Below, in pieces: positions 52,579-64,000 of a stretch of DNA of 64,000 nt (the stretch's first letter is position 1; every line of letters begins with the position of its first letter). Below the pieces are notes generated by a model. It had not been told where the DNA came from. It saw only the letters and a program-made list of their open reading frames with translations, and did no database searches. This stretch comes from Acidobacteriota bacterium (GTDB lineage Bacteria > Acidobacteriota > Terriglobia > Terriglobales > Acidobacteriaceae). The stretch spans positions 46,473-110,472 of the forward strand of contig JAKAFB010000005.1 in the NCBI GenBank assembly GCA_021818105.1. The letters are read 5' to 3'. Position numbers and translations under genes: made by a program.

Positions 52579-52780
52579 CAAGTCTGCAATGAACCTCGCA
52601 GAGGCTTCCACGCGCAGAACGAACGCCCGGCCCTGCCGGCCCGGCACCCTGTGACTGCAATCACTCGACAGTCTTTCGCGCGAGTGGTACGCTTCCCCGT
52701 GAATTTCCCCCCGGTTGGTCCAGGTCGCATTTTTGGGGATCGTCCGTTTTACGGCTTCAAACCCTATGTCGGGAGGATGT

Positions 52781-55372
<2,592 letters not shown>

Positions 55373-55399
55373 TTCCTGTCTCCTCAACCAAAGCAAAAG

Positions 55400-55426
55400 C
55401 GCCGCCCCATTGCGGGCGGCGTTTTT
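55400..55426 (+). terminator. Rho-independent terminator of hppA
   Basis: Stem CGCCGCCC (55400-55407) with GGGCGGCG (55414-55421), six-base loop, then TTTTT. It lies 28 bases after the hppA stop. Confidence 0.9.
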
Positions 55427-55546
55427 CTGTGCGGCTCATCTCCCCCATAAGCCACCGTGCTATGATGCCACCGAAGTCTGTAACAACCTGCGAACAAGCG
55501 TTGTATCGGATCTGCGCAAATAATGCGATTCGTGAGAGGAGAACGC

Positions 55547-57601
55547 ATGCGTTGTACCGTGTCTTTCAGTGCGGCGATTGCCGTTGCAGTCTTCACCATC
55601 CCGCTGGCCGCGACTGCCCAGAAGTTCCAGGCCCCCACCCCTGAAGAGCTCAAGATGACGTCGGACCCCAAGGTCCCCGGTGCGCCAGCCGTCTTTCTCG
55701 ATCGCAGCGAGACCACTGACAATTTCAACCACTTCATCCGCGAATACGCTCGCATCAAGGTGCTCACGGACGAAGGCAAGCGCTGGGCTGAAATTCCGGT
55801 CCCAATCGCCGGCGATGGCCGCGCCCCCATCGTCGAGGCCCGCACCATTCACCCGGATGGAACCGTCATCCCGCTTGCAGCTGCGCCCGGCAGCCTTCTT
55901 CAGCCCTGCCAAAAGCGCGCTCCGTCCACGGAGAAATGCTTTACCCTGCCCGATGCCCAGGTGGGCAGTATCCTCGAGTATCGATGGACGCTTCCCATCA
56001 GCGACACAACCGTGCGAGGAGTCACGCCCGGGCAGCAGGAATACCAGAACTCCGCGCTCGCCAGTGCCATCCCCTATTGGGACGCGCAGCAGGACATCTT
56101 CATCCACAAGGAACACTTCTATTACGACCCTCTCAGTGACCAGGAGCGCAACGTCATCGGCAACCAGAACATCACGCGCATTGTCGATGGTGAAATCGCC
56201 AGCTATCTCCTCTATTCCGCCCATCTGCCCGCCGGAGCACAAGTGCAGCTAAGTCCCAGGCGCGACTACACCCTCGACCTCCAGGACGTCCCGGCGTTTG
56301 TGCCCGAGCCGAGCGCGCCGCCCGCCGTCAGCACGCGCTACGCAGTCCGCTTCTACTACACCCCTTACCTCTCTGCGGATGTCTTCTGGTCATCCGAAGG
56401 CAAGCGGTGGTCGCAGAGTATCGACCACGCAGCCGACCCCACATCTGACCTGAAAGCCGCCGCTGCGCAAATCACCGCGGGCGCGCCTGACGCCGATGCA
56501 AAGGCGCTCAAGCTCTACGACGCCGTGCAATCGCTCACCAACACCGCCTTCTCGCCCGGCAGCCACGCTGACGATCCATGGTAGCTCGGCGGCACGACCA
56601 ACCTCAAAGACGCGCAAACCGTCTGGGCCGGCAAGAGCGGCAGTCCCAATGAGCTTGCGCTGCTCTATCTCGCTCTCGCACGTGCTGCAGGCCTACAGGC
56701 CAGCGCCATGGCTGTTGCGGACCGGCGGTCGCGCTTCTTCGATCCCGGCTATCTCTCCCTTCACCAGCTCGCCGCACTGCTCGTTGTCGTGCATGAAAAC
56801 GGCAAGGACGTCTTCCTGGATCCCGGCCAGAAGTTCCTGCCCTACGGACAGCTCCACTGGGCACACACGTTCACCGGCGGCCTGCTGGAAACACCCTCCA
56901 GCGCCACCACCAGCGTCGTCACTCCTGCCAACGATCCCAAGCAGGCCGTGCGCGCACGGCTCGCCGACCTCATCCTCGATGCCCACGGCGCGGCCACCGG
57001 CAGCGTCAAGATCCTAATGAACGGCCCATCCGCACTGCACTGGCGTCAAGCAAATCTCGCCGCCGGTAGCCAGCAGTTGCAGACCATGGTCGGCGAACTT
57101 CTGCACAGCGCACTGCCGCAGGGCATCACCTCGTCCAATCCGCAGATTCGCGGCCTTGGCACTCCCGATGGTTTTGTGGAGATTGTCGCGCAGGTCTCCG
57201 GCCAGCTAGGCCATTTGGATGGAAAGCAGATGCGTCTCCCGGGCTTCTTCTTCGCCATGCAGGAGTCCAATGATCTGCTGGCGGAAAAGACCCGCACGCA
57301 GCCCATTGCCATGCGCTACGCCGGCCAGGAGATCGACAACGCCGTCTTCCACCTGCCTCCGGGCATCGCCGTTGAGAGCGCGCCCCAGAATCAGCAGCTG
57401 CCCTGGCCGGGACACGCGGCTCTCGTGGTCACCACGCAACCCGGCGCCGGTGTTCTGAATGTGAAGAGAATCTTTGCCGAGGGCTTCGTTCTGCTTCCAC
57501 CACAGGATTTTCCCGCGCTCCAGGCCTTCTACCAGAAGGTTGCCGCCGCTGACCAGCAACCCGTCGTGCTCGCCTTAGCTGCGGGCGCTGCGGGCAACTA
57601 A
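55547..57601 (+). pseudogene. DUF3857/transglutaminase-like protein gene interrupted by an amber codon
   Basis: One continuous frame of 684 sense codons broken by a single TAG at 56582-56584. Before the stop: a signal peptide (MRCTVSFSAAIAVAVF, cut near ATAQ; ATG preceded by GAGGAG) and a DUF3857-type domain of about 330 residues. After it: a transglutaminase-like core starting LGGTTNLKDAQTVWAGKSG and a C-terminal beta region to 57601. The position where active members carry the catalytic Cys (GDC-type) reads SGSPNELA, so even the intact protein would lack that activity. Both halves keep normal codon use, which speaks for a recent mutation, a read-through or a sequencing error. The annotated alternatives would be two genes, 55547-56584 and 56708-57601. 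Confidence 0.75.
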
Positions 57602-57617
57602 CGCCCCACCCGGTGCC

Positions 57618-58304
57618 TCAACGCTCCAGGGCGGCCATCGCAGCCAGGCTCCTGCGTTGCCGCCCCTCTGCGTCAAAATTCTCCGGGGCCAGCCACGCTT
57701 CAAGCGCCCGTTTCCGCGCGGGCCACTCCTTGTCCAGCATTGCGAACCACGCCGTGTCGCGGTTCCGCCCCTTCACCACCATGTGCTGGCGAAAGATCCC
57801 CTCGAAGGTAAAGCCCAGCCGCTCGGCGGCCCGGCGGCTCGGCGCGTTCTCCGCGTTGCACTTCCACTCGTACCGCCGGTAGCCCAGATCCTCAAAAATG
57901 TGGCGCGCCATCAGGTACATCGCCTCCGTCGCCGCCGTCGTCCGCTGCAGCGCGGGCGTCAGCAGGATGTTGCCCACCTCGAAGACTCCATGCGCGGGCT
58001 CCATACGCATGTAGCTGGCCCAGCCCGCGGCCTTGCCCGTACCCGCTGGCACAATCGCCAGAAACACCGCCTCCGTCTCCGCCTGCTTCTTCGCAACCGC
58101 CTCCTGCATCTCTGCCTCGCTGCCGTAGGGCCCATCCCAGAGCCAGGCCCATAGCTCATCATGCCCCCGCACGCCCTCCCACAGCGCCTCTGCGTGGCGA
58201 GTGGCGTCCAGCGGCTCAAGGGTCACGTAGCGCCCGCGCAGCGTTACGGGCTGGGGAAGTGGCACCGGTTTCCATTCAGGCAGCCTTGCTCGGTTTTCGG
58301 GCAT
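57618..58304 (-). CDS. GNAT family N-acetyltransferase
   Basis: 228 residues of the RimJ/RimL-type GNAT group: VTLRGRYVTLEPLDATRHAEAL at the start, GWASYMRMEPAHGVFEVGNILL for the central strands, AMYLMARHIFEDLGYRRYEWKC and NAPSRRAAERLGFTFEGIFRQ for the acetyl-CoA region. It transfers acetyl groups to an amine; the acceptor is unknown. It converges on the DUF3857 gene with 16 bases between their stops and is divergent from nrdJ. Confidence 0.88.
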   Translation of the reverse strand: MPENRARLPEWKPVPLPQPVTLRGRYVTLEPLDATRHAEALWEGVRGHDELWAWLWDGPYGSEAEMQEAVAKKQAETEAVFLAIVPAGTGKAAGWASYMRMEPAHGVFEVGNILLTPALQRTTAATEAMYLMARHIFEDLGYRRYEWKCNAENAPSRRAAERLGFTFEGIFRQHMVVKGRNRDTAWFAMLDKEWPARKRALEAWLAPENFDAEGRQRRSLAAMAALER

Positions 58305-58601
58305 AGAGCCAGCCTACCAGCAGCCAGTCCGTCTACACACCTCATCTATCTCTGCAAGGAAATATCCCCAATCTCCACAATTCGCACAATTTGCCCGCCC
58401 TTTTGCACCGCTTCCAGGCCTTGCCTCCGCCCGTAATGCGCTCTACGCTTGTCTTTGCCGGTGTCGGACTCGCTCACAGCCGCAACTGCACTGTATTTGG
58501 AGCACTTGCGGCCTCTGCAACGCGCGCCACGCAAGGCCAATTCCGCTTTCCACAGCCAATTTGGGCGGGTTTTGGGCCAGTACGTCCCAAATGCGAACAA
58601 A

Positions 58602-58653
58602 ATACAATATGTTGTGGTTTGCTGTTGACTTGCACCATAGACAGCGCTATTTT
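58602..58653 (+). promoter_or_regulatory. nrdJ promoter with paired NrdR-like boxes
   Basis: TTGACT (58625-58630) and TATTTT (58648-58653) are separated by exactly 17 bases, a good housekeeping promoter. ATACAATATGTTGTGG at 58602-58617 matches the NrdR-box consensus (aCaCwAtATaTwGtGt) at 13 of 16 positions. A weaker copy, GCACCATAGACAGCGC at 58632-58647, matches at 10 of 16 and fills the promoter spacer. The copies start 30 bases apart, close to the usual spacing of NrdR box pairs. NrdR would block the promoter when dATP is high. Confidence 0.65.
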
Positions 58654-58735
58654 TTCATCTGCGGCTGAAAACGGGCTCCTAAAAAATGCGCAAGGCAAAC
58701 CCCTCTTCGTCTAATCATCAGGGCACCTTCGCTCC

Positions 58736-58843
58736 ATGGATATCGGGTCCGTTCCCCGCCGGTTGCACACCATTTACGATGCCGTGTTCCACGCCAAACT
58801 GCGCTGGCTCCGGCAAGGTATTCACAGCTTGCTTGCCGATTGA
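58736..58843 (+). CDS. Possible 35-residue leader peptide of nrdJ
   Basis: ATG at 58736 opens a frame of 35 codons (MDIGSVPRRLHTIYDAVFHA...) that ends with TGA at 58841-58843, overlapping the nrdJ ribosome site GAGAGGAAA and stopping nine bases before the nrdJ ATG. The peptide is basic and helical. The position suits translational coupling or attenuation, but it lacks a clear ribosome site of its own and may be chance. Confidence 0.25.
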   Translation: MDIGSVPRRLHTIYDAVFHAKLRWLRQGIHSLLAD

Positions 58844-58852
58844 GAGGAAACC

Positions 58853-61800
58853 ATGAGCGAGGCCAATCTTCACACCGCCACAGCTGCCCAGGAGACTGCA
58901 TACAGTCAGGGCGGCCTCACCTTCACACGCCGCTTCTCCCGGGAGGGCGTTTCGCCCTACGACGAAGTGCAATGGGATCGCCGCACCGCGCTGATTACTG
59001 ACAGCAAGGGCAACACGATCTTTGAGCAGAAGGATGTGGAGGTGCCGCAGGATTGGTCCATGACCGCCACCAACATCGTGGCGTCCAAGTATCTGCACGG
59101 CCAGCTCGGCACTCCTGAGCGCGAAACCGGCGTCCGCCAGCTCGTCAGCCGCGTCGCAGAGACGATTCGCAACTGGGGCGCCGCCGGTGGCTACTTCGCC
59201 TCCGCTCATGATGCCTCCGTCTTCCACGACGAGCTCGTGAACATGCTGCTCACCCAGCGCGTGGCCTTCAATTCGCCCGTCTGGTTCAACGTGGGTTGTG
59301 ACCGCCTCGAGCCCCAGGCCAGCGGCCAGAGCTGGCATTGGGACCCCGCTACAGGCGGCATTGTCTTTGCCGGAACCGGCTATAAGAATCCCCAGTGCTC
59401 CGCCTGCTTCATCAATGCTGTTGATGACTCGCTCGACTCCATCCTCACCCTCGCCAAGACGGAGGGCATGCTCTTCAAGTGGGGCTCCGGCACCGGCACC
59501 AATCTTTCCTCCATCCGTGGCTCCATGGAGAACCTCTCTGGCGGCGGCCAGGCATCCGGCCCGCTCAGCTTCATGCGCGGCTTTGACGCCTTCGCTGGCG
59601 TCATCAAGTCCGGCGGCAAAACGCGCCGCGCCGCCAAAATGGTCATCCTCAACGTGGACCATCCTGACATCGTGGACTTCATCGAGTGCAAGGCCAAGGA
59701 GGAAGCCAAGGCCTTTACCCTCATCAAGGCCGGGTACGACGGCTCCGGCCCAGACTCCGAGGCCTACTCGTCCATCTTCTTCCAGAACGCCAACAACTCC
59801 GTGCGCGTCAGCGACGAGTTCATGCGCGCCTACGATGCCGATGGCGACTTCACCACCTACACCGTCAACGGCCACCAGCCCGTCAAGACCTACAAGGCCC
59901 GCGACATCATGCACAAAATCGCTGAGGCCACTTGGCTTTGCGGCGACCCCGGCCTCCAGTTCGATACCACCATCAACAAGTGGCACACCAGCAAGAACAC
60001 CGCGCGCATCAACGCGTCCAATCCCTGCTCGGAGTACATGTTCCTCGACAACTCCGCCTGCAATCTGGCCAGCTTCAATCTGCTCAAGTTCGTCACCCCC
60101 GCCGGCGTCTTTGACATCTCCGCCTACCGCCACGCCATCTCCGTCATGATCACCGCCATGGAGATTCTCGTGGACAACTCCGGCTATCCCACCGAGTCCA
60201 TCGCCCGCAACTCGCACGACTACCGTCCGCTGGGTCTCGGCTACGCCAACCTCGGCGCGCTGCTCATGGCCTTTGGTCTGCCCTATGACTCCACTGCCGG
60301 CCGCGACCTCGCTGCCGCACTTACTGCCATCATGACCGGCCAGGCTTACCTCCAGTCGGCCATTCTCGCGGCCCACTGCCCGCCGCTGGCCTCGGCCACG
60401 CCGCTCACCGCCAGCGTGGAGCGCCAGGGTGGCGCCTGCCCCGGCTTCTACGTCAACCGCGAGCCCTTCCTTGACGTCATCCGCATGCACCGCGCTGAGG
60501 TCAACAACATCGGCAAATCGCGCATCAGCGGCGAACCCTTCGTCGTCCCGCAGCTTGAGTCCCTCATCAATGCCAGCCGCGAGTGCTGGGACATGGCCCT
60601 GCTCTACGGTGAGCGCTACGGCTATCGCAACTCGCAGACCACCGTTCTCGCCCCCACCGGCACCATCGGCTTCATGATGGACTGCGACACCACCGGCATC
60701 GAGCCCGACCTCGCCCTCGTCAAGTACAAGAAGCTCGTCGGTGGTGGCATGATCAAGATCGTCAATAGCACCGTCCCCGCAGCGCTCTTCAAGCTCGGTT
60801 ACAGCAACGATCAGGTGGACGCCATCGTTAGCTACATTGACGCTACCGGCACCATCGAAGGCGCACCCGGAATCAAGAACGAGCACCTGGCCGTCTTCGA
60901 TTGCAGCTTCAAGCCGGCCAAGGGCACCCGCTCCATCCATTACATGGGCCACATCAAGATGATGGCCGCCACCCAGCCCTTCCTCTCCGGCGCCATCTCC
61001 AAGACCGTGAACCTGCCCCACGAGGCCACCGTCGACGATGTCGCCGAGGCCTACGCCGAAAGCTGGCGGCAGGGCATCAAGGCCGTGGCCATCTATCGTG
61101 ACGGCTCCAAGGGCACGCAGCCCCTCAACACCAGCCTCGAAACCAAACGCGAGCCCTCGGCGCTCGATGCCGTCGGCAGCCGCGTCCTCGAGCAGCTTGC
61201 CGCAGGCCACGCCGCTGCTCCCGCTGACGTTAAGGCCCTCGAAGCCAAAATCAGCGAAAAGCTCGAAGTGACCGCGAAGCAGGTGCTCGCCGCAGCCGCT
61301 GCCTTTGAGAAGTCGCTGGGCGAGATCGCCAAAGCCGCCGCCGTGCCGCTCGTCGCCGCCACGCCCACGGTGCAGCCCACACCCCGCCCGCAGGAGCAGG
61401 ACCTCAACGCTCCTCCGCGCGCCGTGCGCCATCGCCTGCCCGAGGAGCGCGCCTCCGTCACCCACAAGTTCTCCATCGCGGGTCACGAGGGCTACATCAC
61501 CGTCGGCCTCTATCCCACCGGCCAGCCCGGCGAAATCTTCATCAAGATGGCCAAGGAGGGCTCCACGGTCTCCGGCCTCATGGACGCCTTCGCCACCTCC
61601 ATCTCGCTCGCGCTGCAGCATGGCGTGCCGCTCCGCGTCCTGTGCGAGAAATTCGCGCACACCCGCTTCGAGCCCTCCGGCTGGACCGGCAACGAGCAGA
61701 TCGGTTACGCCAAGAGCCTCATGGACTACATCTTCCGCTGGCTCAGTCTGCGCTTCCTCTCCGGCACGCAGTTGTCGCTCTTCGCGGGTCTCGCTCCGCA

Positions 61801-62188
61801 GGCGCCCCAGCTGCCCGCCTCGCCCACGCTCATTCCAGAGCCGGAACAGGAGGAGCCCACAGCCCTGCCGCAGGACCAGCTCGCCAAGCTTGCAGAGGAG
61901 GTCGCGCGCAAGCTTAACCAGGTCAGCGGCCAGCCCACAGGCATGGGCAGCACCGCAGCCCCGGCCGGCGGCATCGCGCCGGAGATTCAAGCCACTGGCA
62001 CCACCCCGGAAACACCCACCCACGGCCCCAGCCTCAAAGACCGCGGCCTCTACCACGCAGCCGACGCCATGCGCGACATGTATGACATGGGCGACGCGCC
62101 CAGCTGCGGAACCTGCGGAGCCATCATGGTCCGCAACGGAAGCTGCTACCGCTGCATGAGCTGCGGCTCAACCTCCGGTTGCAGCTAA
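58853..62188 (+). CDS. nrdJ: Class II (adenosylcobalamin-dependent) ribonucleotide reductase
   Basis: 1111 residues; reduces ribonucleoside diphosphates with adenosylcobalamin as radical source. Signatures: FNSPVWFNVG, NPQCSACFIN with the first redox Cys, then GSGTGTNLSSIRGS, the catalytic NPCSEYMFLDNSACNLASFN (Asn-Cys-Glu), and APTGTIGFMMDCDTTGIEP. The C-terminus (about 860-1000) is the TSCPD domain, followed by a proline-rich linker and a Cys-rich tail (CGTCGAIMVRNGSC, CMSCGSTSGC) that should re-reduce the active site. GAGAGGAAA precedes the ATG. It sits under a promoter with NrdR-like boxes and ends at a strong terminator. The long antisense frame over it is a composition artefact. Confidence 0.95.
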   Translation: MSEANLHTATAAQETAYSQGGLTFTRRFSREGVSPYDEVQWDRRTALITDSKGNTIFEQKDVEVPQDWSMTATNIVASKYLHGQLGTPERETGVRQLVSRVAETIRNWGAAGGYFASAHDASVFHDELVNMLLTQRVAFNSPVWFNVGCDRLEPQASGQSWHWDPATGGIVFAGTGYKNPQCSACFINAVDDSLDSILTLAKTEGMLFKWGSGTGTNLSSIRGSMENLSGGGQASGPLSFMRGFDAFAGVIKSGGKTRRAAKMVILNVDHPDIVDFIECKAKEEAKAFTLIKAGYDGSGPDSEAYSSIFFQNANNSVRVSDEFMRAYDADGDFTTYTVNGHQPVKTYKARDIMHKIAEATWLCGDPGLQFDTTINKWHTSKNTARINASNPCSEYMFLDNSACNLASFNLLKFVTPAGVFDISAYRHAISVMITAMEILVDNSGYPTESIARNSHDYRPLGLGYANLGALLMAFGLPYDSTAGRDLAAALTAIMTGQAYLQSAILAAHCPPLASATPLTASVERQGGACPGFYVNREPFLDVIRMHRAEVNNIGKSRISGEPFVVPQLESLINASRECWDMALLYGERYGYRNSQTTVLAPTGTIGFMMDCDTTGIEPDLALVKYKKLVGGGMIKIVNSTVPAALFKLGYSNDQVDAIVSYIDATGTIEGAPGIKNEHLAVFDCSFKPAKGTRSIHYMGHIKMMAATQPFLSGAISKTVNLPHEATVDDVAEAYAESWRQGIKAVAIYRDGSKGTQPLNTSLETKREPSALDAVGSRVLEQLAAGHAAAPADVKALEAKISEKLEVTAKQVLAAAAAFEKSLGEIAKAAAVPLVAATPTVQPTPRPQEQDLNAPPRAVRHRLPEERASVTHKFSIAGHEGYITVGLYPTGQPGEIFIKMAKEGSTVSGLMDAFATSISLALQHGVPLRVLCEKFAHTRFEPSGWTGNEQIGYAKSLMDYIFRWLSLRFLSGTQLSLFAGLAPQAPQLPASPTLIPEPEQEEPTALPQDQLAKLAEEVARKLNQVSGQPTGMGSTAAPAGGIAPEIQATGTTPETPTHGPSLKDRGLYHAADAMRDMYDMGDAPSCGTCGAIMVRNGSCYRCMSCGSTSGCS

Positions 62189-62215
62189 GGCATCGCCGCA
62201 GGTGCCATCAACACG

Positions 62216-62252
62216 AAGTCGGCGCAACCCAAAAGGGTAGCGCCGACTTTTT
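62216..62252 (+). terminator. Rho-independent terminator of nrdJ
   Basis: Stem AAGTCGGCGC (62216-62225) with GCGCCGACTT (62240-62249), an inner ACCC/GGGT helix, AAAA loop and a TTTTT run across the base of the stem, 28 bases after the nrdJ stop. Confidence 0.9.
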
Positions 62253-62533
62253 CATGAACCCAGAGAGGCCGCATCGCCTCTGAACCTGTCTTAGCCGGTC
62301 ATTCACCAGCACAAGCACCGGCAGGAACAAAAGCAACAGTAGCCGCAAAAGCGATTGTCATCCCGACCGGAGTGGAGGGATCTGCGGTTACATTGAAGCA
62401 TCCCGCAATTTCTAAAACCTCAATGTCCACATAGCCGGTCAATCAGTCATTGCCCCGACGATTCGTATCAAATCCAGGAGCGGATATGATGCGTTCGCCT
62501 TAGTCATCCGGGGCATAGACTCAGCAAAGGTCA

Positions 62534-63442
62534 CTATCGGCCGTGCACAATATTGGCGGTAAAGAAGAAAATCACCGCGTATGCGCCTGCAAAACTTATG
62601 GCCGTTGCAAGCCAGTAGAACGCCGCGAATTTAGACCATTGCTTCGAGATTGTCGCATATACACAGACTGCAAATGTCTGGAGGAGCCAAAAAGAAACAC
62701 CCACCGCAATCACGATCAGCCCGCTCGGGCGCGCAATTCCCATTGCAAGGCCGCCTAAGAATGGCGTTGCGACAAAAGCTAGCTTCACCATTCCGGCCAG
62801 ATTGACGGATCGTGTTACCGGAGTCCAAGTGATCTCACGCAGTGCACCCGTCTCTGAAACTTCCCGTTTAACCAAACGGACCGGAACCCCTATCGCCGTT
62901 GCAATTCCATCGCTCAATACCTTGGCTTGGCGAAGACTAAGCCGATCTCCAGTCGTAACCTTGAGCTCTCGAGTCTGTCCCCTTTCTGACCGGAGCACAA
63001 TCCGATAGCCCCAAACATACTCTCGCGCACTAGGCTTGAAAACACCAAAGCAGCGATCTTGGCTGCCTTGGCAAATGAGTACCTCTCGGACATCTGTTCC
63101 GACTCGAACTTCAGTCGTTGGCTCGCCCATCCAGCGCAAGGGTGGCATTGGAAAATATCGGATATCCTCGCGTGTAATCTCAATTCGGGCGCGCCAGCTC
63201 ATTGGCGGGAAAGCCAAAAACAAGCAGAAGAAAAAGCCGCTTCCAAGCAATGCCACAAGGATGAGCCAGAGAGACGGATCATTCCTTATCGAATCGATGC
63301 TGCGGTCCAAACCAAGCTTGAAAGGGAAGAATGCAAAGCAGCAGACGAAGAATGCTGCGAATGCTATCGCAATTCTGCGAGAAACAGACGGAATAGGAAC
63401 GCCGTATACAAACGCTGTATCGGATTCTACCGAGCTAGGCAT
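62534..63442 (-). CDS. Multi-span membrane protein, unknown
   Basis: 302 residues. Two N-terminal helices (about 24-44 and 58-78), a soluble middle of about 130 residues (TREDIRYFPMPPLRWMGEP, WGYRIVLRSERGQTRELKV; PH-like in character) and three C-terminal helices (about 215-238, 241-262, 275-297). The pattern suggests a membrane protein with a bPH-like domain. No family is recognised with confidence. Its GC content is lower than its neighbours, it lies alone between nrdJ and an insertion sequence, and its ribosome site is weak, so it may have been acquired. Confidence 0.7.
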   Translation of the reverse strand: MPSSVESDTAFVYGVPIPSVSRRIAIAFAAFFVCCFAFFPFKLGLDRSIDSIRNDPSLWLILVALLGSGFFFCLFLAFPPMSWRARIEITREDIRYFPMPPLRWMGEPTTEVRVGTDVREVLICQGSQDRCFGVFKPSAREYVWGYRIVLRSERGQTRELKVTTGDRLSLRQAKVLSDGIATAIGVPVRLVKREVSETGALREITWTPVTRSVNLAGMVKLAFVATPFLGGLAMGIARPSGLIVIAVGVSFWLLQTFAVCVYATISKQWSKFAAFYWLATAISFAGAYAVIFFFTANIVHGR

Positions 63443-63629
63443 TCTGATGTACGCTCAGTTTCAGAGTGCGACAAGTCTAAACCTCACCGCATATCTGCGC
63501 GAAGCTCTTCGATCAAATACGTGATTCAACGGGTGATCGCGGGTACCGAGAACACGGGAAGCCGAGCTCTGAGTGGTTTGCCGGCTAACCGGACATAACT
63601 CAAACTCGCCCCAGTTGCCCGTCTTCCGC

Positions 63630-64000
63630 TGGACTGCACCCCTAAAGTGAGACAGTTAAGATTTTGACAGTTTGCAGGGAAGGGAGGACTGCAAATGGGT
63701 CAGAAGTATATGAAGTACAGCAAGGAGTTCCGGGAGACGGCTCTTCGTCGCTTGGCGCTGTCGCCGAATGTGGCTCAGTTATGCCGCGAGCTGGGCATCT
63801 CGCGCCAGCCTTTGTATTCGTGGCGAGAGGGTCAGCAGCGGGAGAAGGAGAAGCAACGACAGGGGGCCGAACAGCGGCGGCGCCAGGATTTGTTGGAGCT
63901 GCTGGCCGATTTGGATCGTCAGGTCGATGAACTGGATCAGTCCGTCAGCGCGGCCGCGCAAGCAGATGCACGGGCGCGGCTGCTGATGACGCAGCCAGGC
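63630..64000 (+). mobile_element. Insertion sequence, left end (partial)
   Basis: A TG-starting terminal sequence (TGGACTGCACCCCTAAAGTG at 63630) resembles the inverted-repeat ends of IS3-type elements. A transposase gene with a good ribosome site begins 65 bases further in. The element runs past the right edge of the window, so its family and right end cannot be settled. Confidence 0.6.
63695..64000 (+). CDS. Transposase, N-terminal part (partial)
   Basis: 102 residues visible, open at the right edge. ATG preceded by AGGGAGG. Residues 6-50 are an IS3 OrfA-like helix-turn-helix (MKYSKEFRETALRRLALS, VAQLCRELGISRQPLYSWREG). A Gln/Glu/Arg-rich coiled coil follows. The last visible part (about 66-102, LLELLADLDRQVDELD ... 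RARLLMTQPG) resembles instead the start of the C-terminal Transposase_20 domain of IS110-type transposases, without the catalytic DEDD domain that normally precedes it. An HTH/IS110-tail combination would be unusual; the rest of the gene is needed. Confidence 0.65.
   Translation, partial: MGQKYMKYSKEFRETALRRLALSPNVAQLCRELGISRQPLYSWREGQQREKEKQRQGAEQRRRQDLLELLADLDRQVDELDQSVSAAAQADARARLLMTQPG

Larger units (their letters stand above)
58305..58852. promoter_or_regulatory. Divergent region GNAT / nrdJ with long nrdJ leader
   Basis: A 548-base divergent region. It contains the nrdJ promoter and NrdR-like boxes at 58602-58653 and a 35-codon frame at 58736-58843, described separately. The part 58305-58600 shows no gene. 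No cobalamin riboswitch signature (GCCACTG plus an AGYCAGGAGACC-type box) is visible in the leader. Confidence 0.5.

Noticed and set aside
58305..58852. Cobalamin riboswitch upstream of nrdJ
   Set aside because: Expected from function, but none of the conserved blocks is visible in the leader.
58718..62056. A 1112-codon open frame antisense to nrdJ
   Set aside because: It lies wholly over nrdJ, is Gly/Ala/Val/Asp-rich low-complexity sequence with no family features, and results from GC-biased codon use on the opposite strand.

Overview
The window looks like chromosomal DNA of an acidobacterium, probably order Terriglobales. This is inferred from protein content: a very large TonB-dependent receptor with an N-terminal carboxypeptidase-regulatory-like domain, a K+-independent-type membrane pyrophosphatase, a class II ribonucleotide reductase, secreted TPR and AsmA-like proteins, and a moderately high GC content. 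No rRNA is present, so the taxon cannot be pinned further.

Layout. 0-6 kb: TSUP/DUF1634 transporter pair, a tryptophanase, then a GH39 glycosidase and a LacI-family regulator. 6-9.6 kb: a TonB-dependent receptor. An 18-bp LacI-type operator occurs in front of both the glycosidase and the receptor, so these three genes look like one sugar regulon. 9.9-13.8 kb: an operon of a putative Na+/H+ antiporter and a P-type ATPase. 14.1-17.8 kb: a rhamnonate operon made of an exported lactonase-like amidohydrolase, an MFS permease and L-rhamnonate dehydratase. 17.8-23.3 kb: a compact respiratory operon with a single-chain CcoN-CcoO-diheme-c oxidase, two tiny membrane proteins, a Tat-exported DsrE-like protein, an orphan ModA-like binding protein and a TsdA-like diheme cytochrome. 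I read it as a periplasmic sulfur-oxidation module and rank it as the strongest novel system in the window. 23.5-29.3 kb: a stress cluster (Na,K-ATPase-like pump, phosphoribosyltransferase-hydrolase fusion, eRF1-like protein) whose content resembles the mycobacterial DosR dormancy regulon.

29.5-36.9 kb: a 7.4-kb integrative element in a tRNA-Ala(GGC) gene, bounded by a perfect 48-bp direct repeat. It carries a tyrosine integrase, a RepA-like ATPase with two overlapping HTH genes, an iteron-like repeat block beside the ATPase gene, a perfect 20-bp palindrome, and a cassette of small membrane proteins and a lipoprotein with no recognised function.

37-64 kb: ordinary core genome. This has an ECF sigma/anti-sigma pair, a secreted TPR protein, rnc with two type I signal peptidases, an AsmA-like protein, a HAD phosphatase, a carbonic-anhydrase-like protein lacking two of three zinc ligands, metK with a structured leader, a RodZ-like protein, an FtsX-like permease, a membrane glycosyltransferase, hppA, a DUF3857 gene interrupted by an amber codon, a GNAT acetyltransferase, nrdJ with a NrdR-like operator pair on a good promoter, an unknown membrane protein, and the start of an insertion sequence at the right edge.
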